NCBI RefSeq assembly: GCF_001870435.1
Contig: NZ_MDDR01000025.1
Coordinates: 163,572 to 227,571, forward strand
DNA length: 64,000 nt
DNA from: Pseudomonas costantinii
GTDB taxonomy: Bacteria > Pseudomonadota > Gammaproteobacteria > Pseudomonadales > Pseudomonadaceae
Reading direction: 5' to 3'
Shown here: positions 63,939 to 64,000 of the stretch, piece by piece
Position numbering within the stretch: the stretch's first letter is position 1
Layout of the letters: each line of letters begins with the position of its first letter
Translations under genes and position numbers: made by a program
Notes under the pieces: generated by a model
The model's database searches: none
What the model was told of the DNA's origin: nothing
What the model saw: the letters and a program-made list of their open reading frames with translations, nothing else

Positions 63939-64000
63939 GGCACCTCCTAATTGGCCTCAGTTTAAGGCAAAGAGGTGTCTACGAAACCCGGGGCGATTCA

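Larger units (their letters stand above)
62770..64000 (-). mobile_element. IS3-family insertion sequence, complete
   Basis: Terminal inverted repeats: TGAATCGCCCCGGATTCTCT at 62770 and, read on the other strand, TGAATCGCCCCGGGTTTCGT ending at base 64000; both continue AGACACCT. Length is 1231 bases, fitting IS3. It carries overlapping orfA and orfB on the minus strand. The last base of the window is the outer end of the right repeat, so the 3-bp target duplication cannot be checked. Confidence 0.9.

Overview
The window looks like a chromosome segment of a Pseudomonas of the fluorescens group. The evidence is high-GC coding, dense LysR-type regulators, Pseudomonas REP-like hairpins of several families between operons, and typical Pseudomonas gene families (BdlA-like PAS chemoreceptors, DUF6124-type small protein, PACE efflux, ECF42/DGPF cluster). 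No rRNA, tRNA or CRISPR array was seen. The first ~61 kb is core or flexible chromosome. The last ~3 kb (Bro-N gene, vsr, a decayed gene, an IS3-family element ending at the last base) is a mobile or accessory patch.

Region by region. 1-7608: the 3' end of a FecR-type regulator, a TonB-dependent receptor with a signalling domain, two orphan periplasmic binding proteins (betaine-type and sulfonate-type), an ornithine cyclodeaminase-family enzyme and a histidine-ammonia-lyase homologue that lacks the Ala-Ser-Gly cofactor triad. The last enzymes overlap, so this reads as one uptake-plus-catabolism unit and is the most novel-looking system here. 7687-15615: GST, LysR, BdlA-like receptor, orphan amino-acid binding protein, a GST/epimerase/MFS operon and a small DUF6124-like gene with a structured leader. 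16064-19278: gluconate regulon (gntR, gntK, gntP) with three near-identical palindromic operators. 19409-24658: alaC-like aminotransferase, GyrI-like protein, a truncated flavin-binding gene cut next to a REP, GNAT, then an ECF42 sigma factor operon with its likely own promoter. 24692-25340: a long inverted pair of repetitive elements. 25410-34003: LysR/PACE pair, SDR/LysR pair, LysR plus 5-oxoprolinase-like pxpABC, phosphate transporter. 34257-47528: ZntB, chemoreceptor, GAF histidine kinase, PepSY protein, fatty-acid hydroxylase, glpQ-araC, a CTP-synthase-type amidotransferase relative lacking its catalytic His, DUF1003, a second BdlA-like receptor, and a MASE2-GGDEF diguanylate cyclase. 47718-59026: TetR/metallo-beta-lactamase-fold pair, amidase-tail-like protein, small kinase, XRE regulator, CoiA-like zinc protein, MFS, amino-acid ABC transporter with argH and a divergent LysR. 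59215-64000: HAD phosphatase, Bro-N antirepressor with unusual leader, vsr, gene remains, IS3.

Working together: many loci follow the pattern regulator plus divergent target (gntR/gntKP, LysR/PACE, LysR/SDR, LysR/pxpABC, LysR/amidotransferase, TetR/MBL, LysR/argH-ABC). Signalling genes (two BdlA-like receptors, one transmembrane chemoreceptor, one diguanylate cyclase, one GAF kinase) suggest control of motility and biofilm life. All product names rest on reading motifs and family memory, without database searches.
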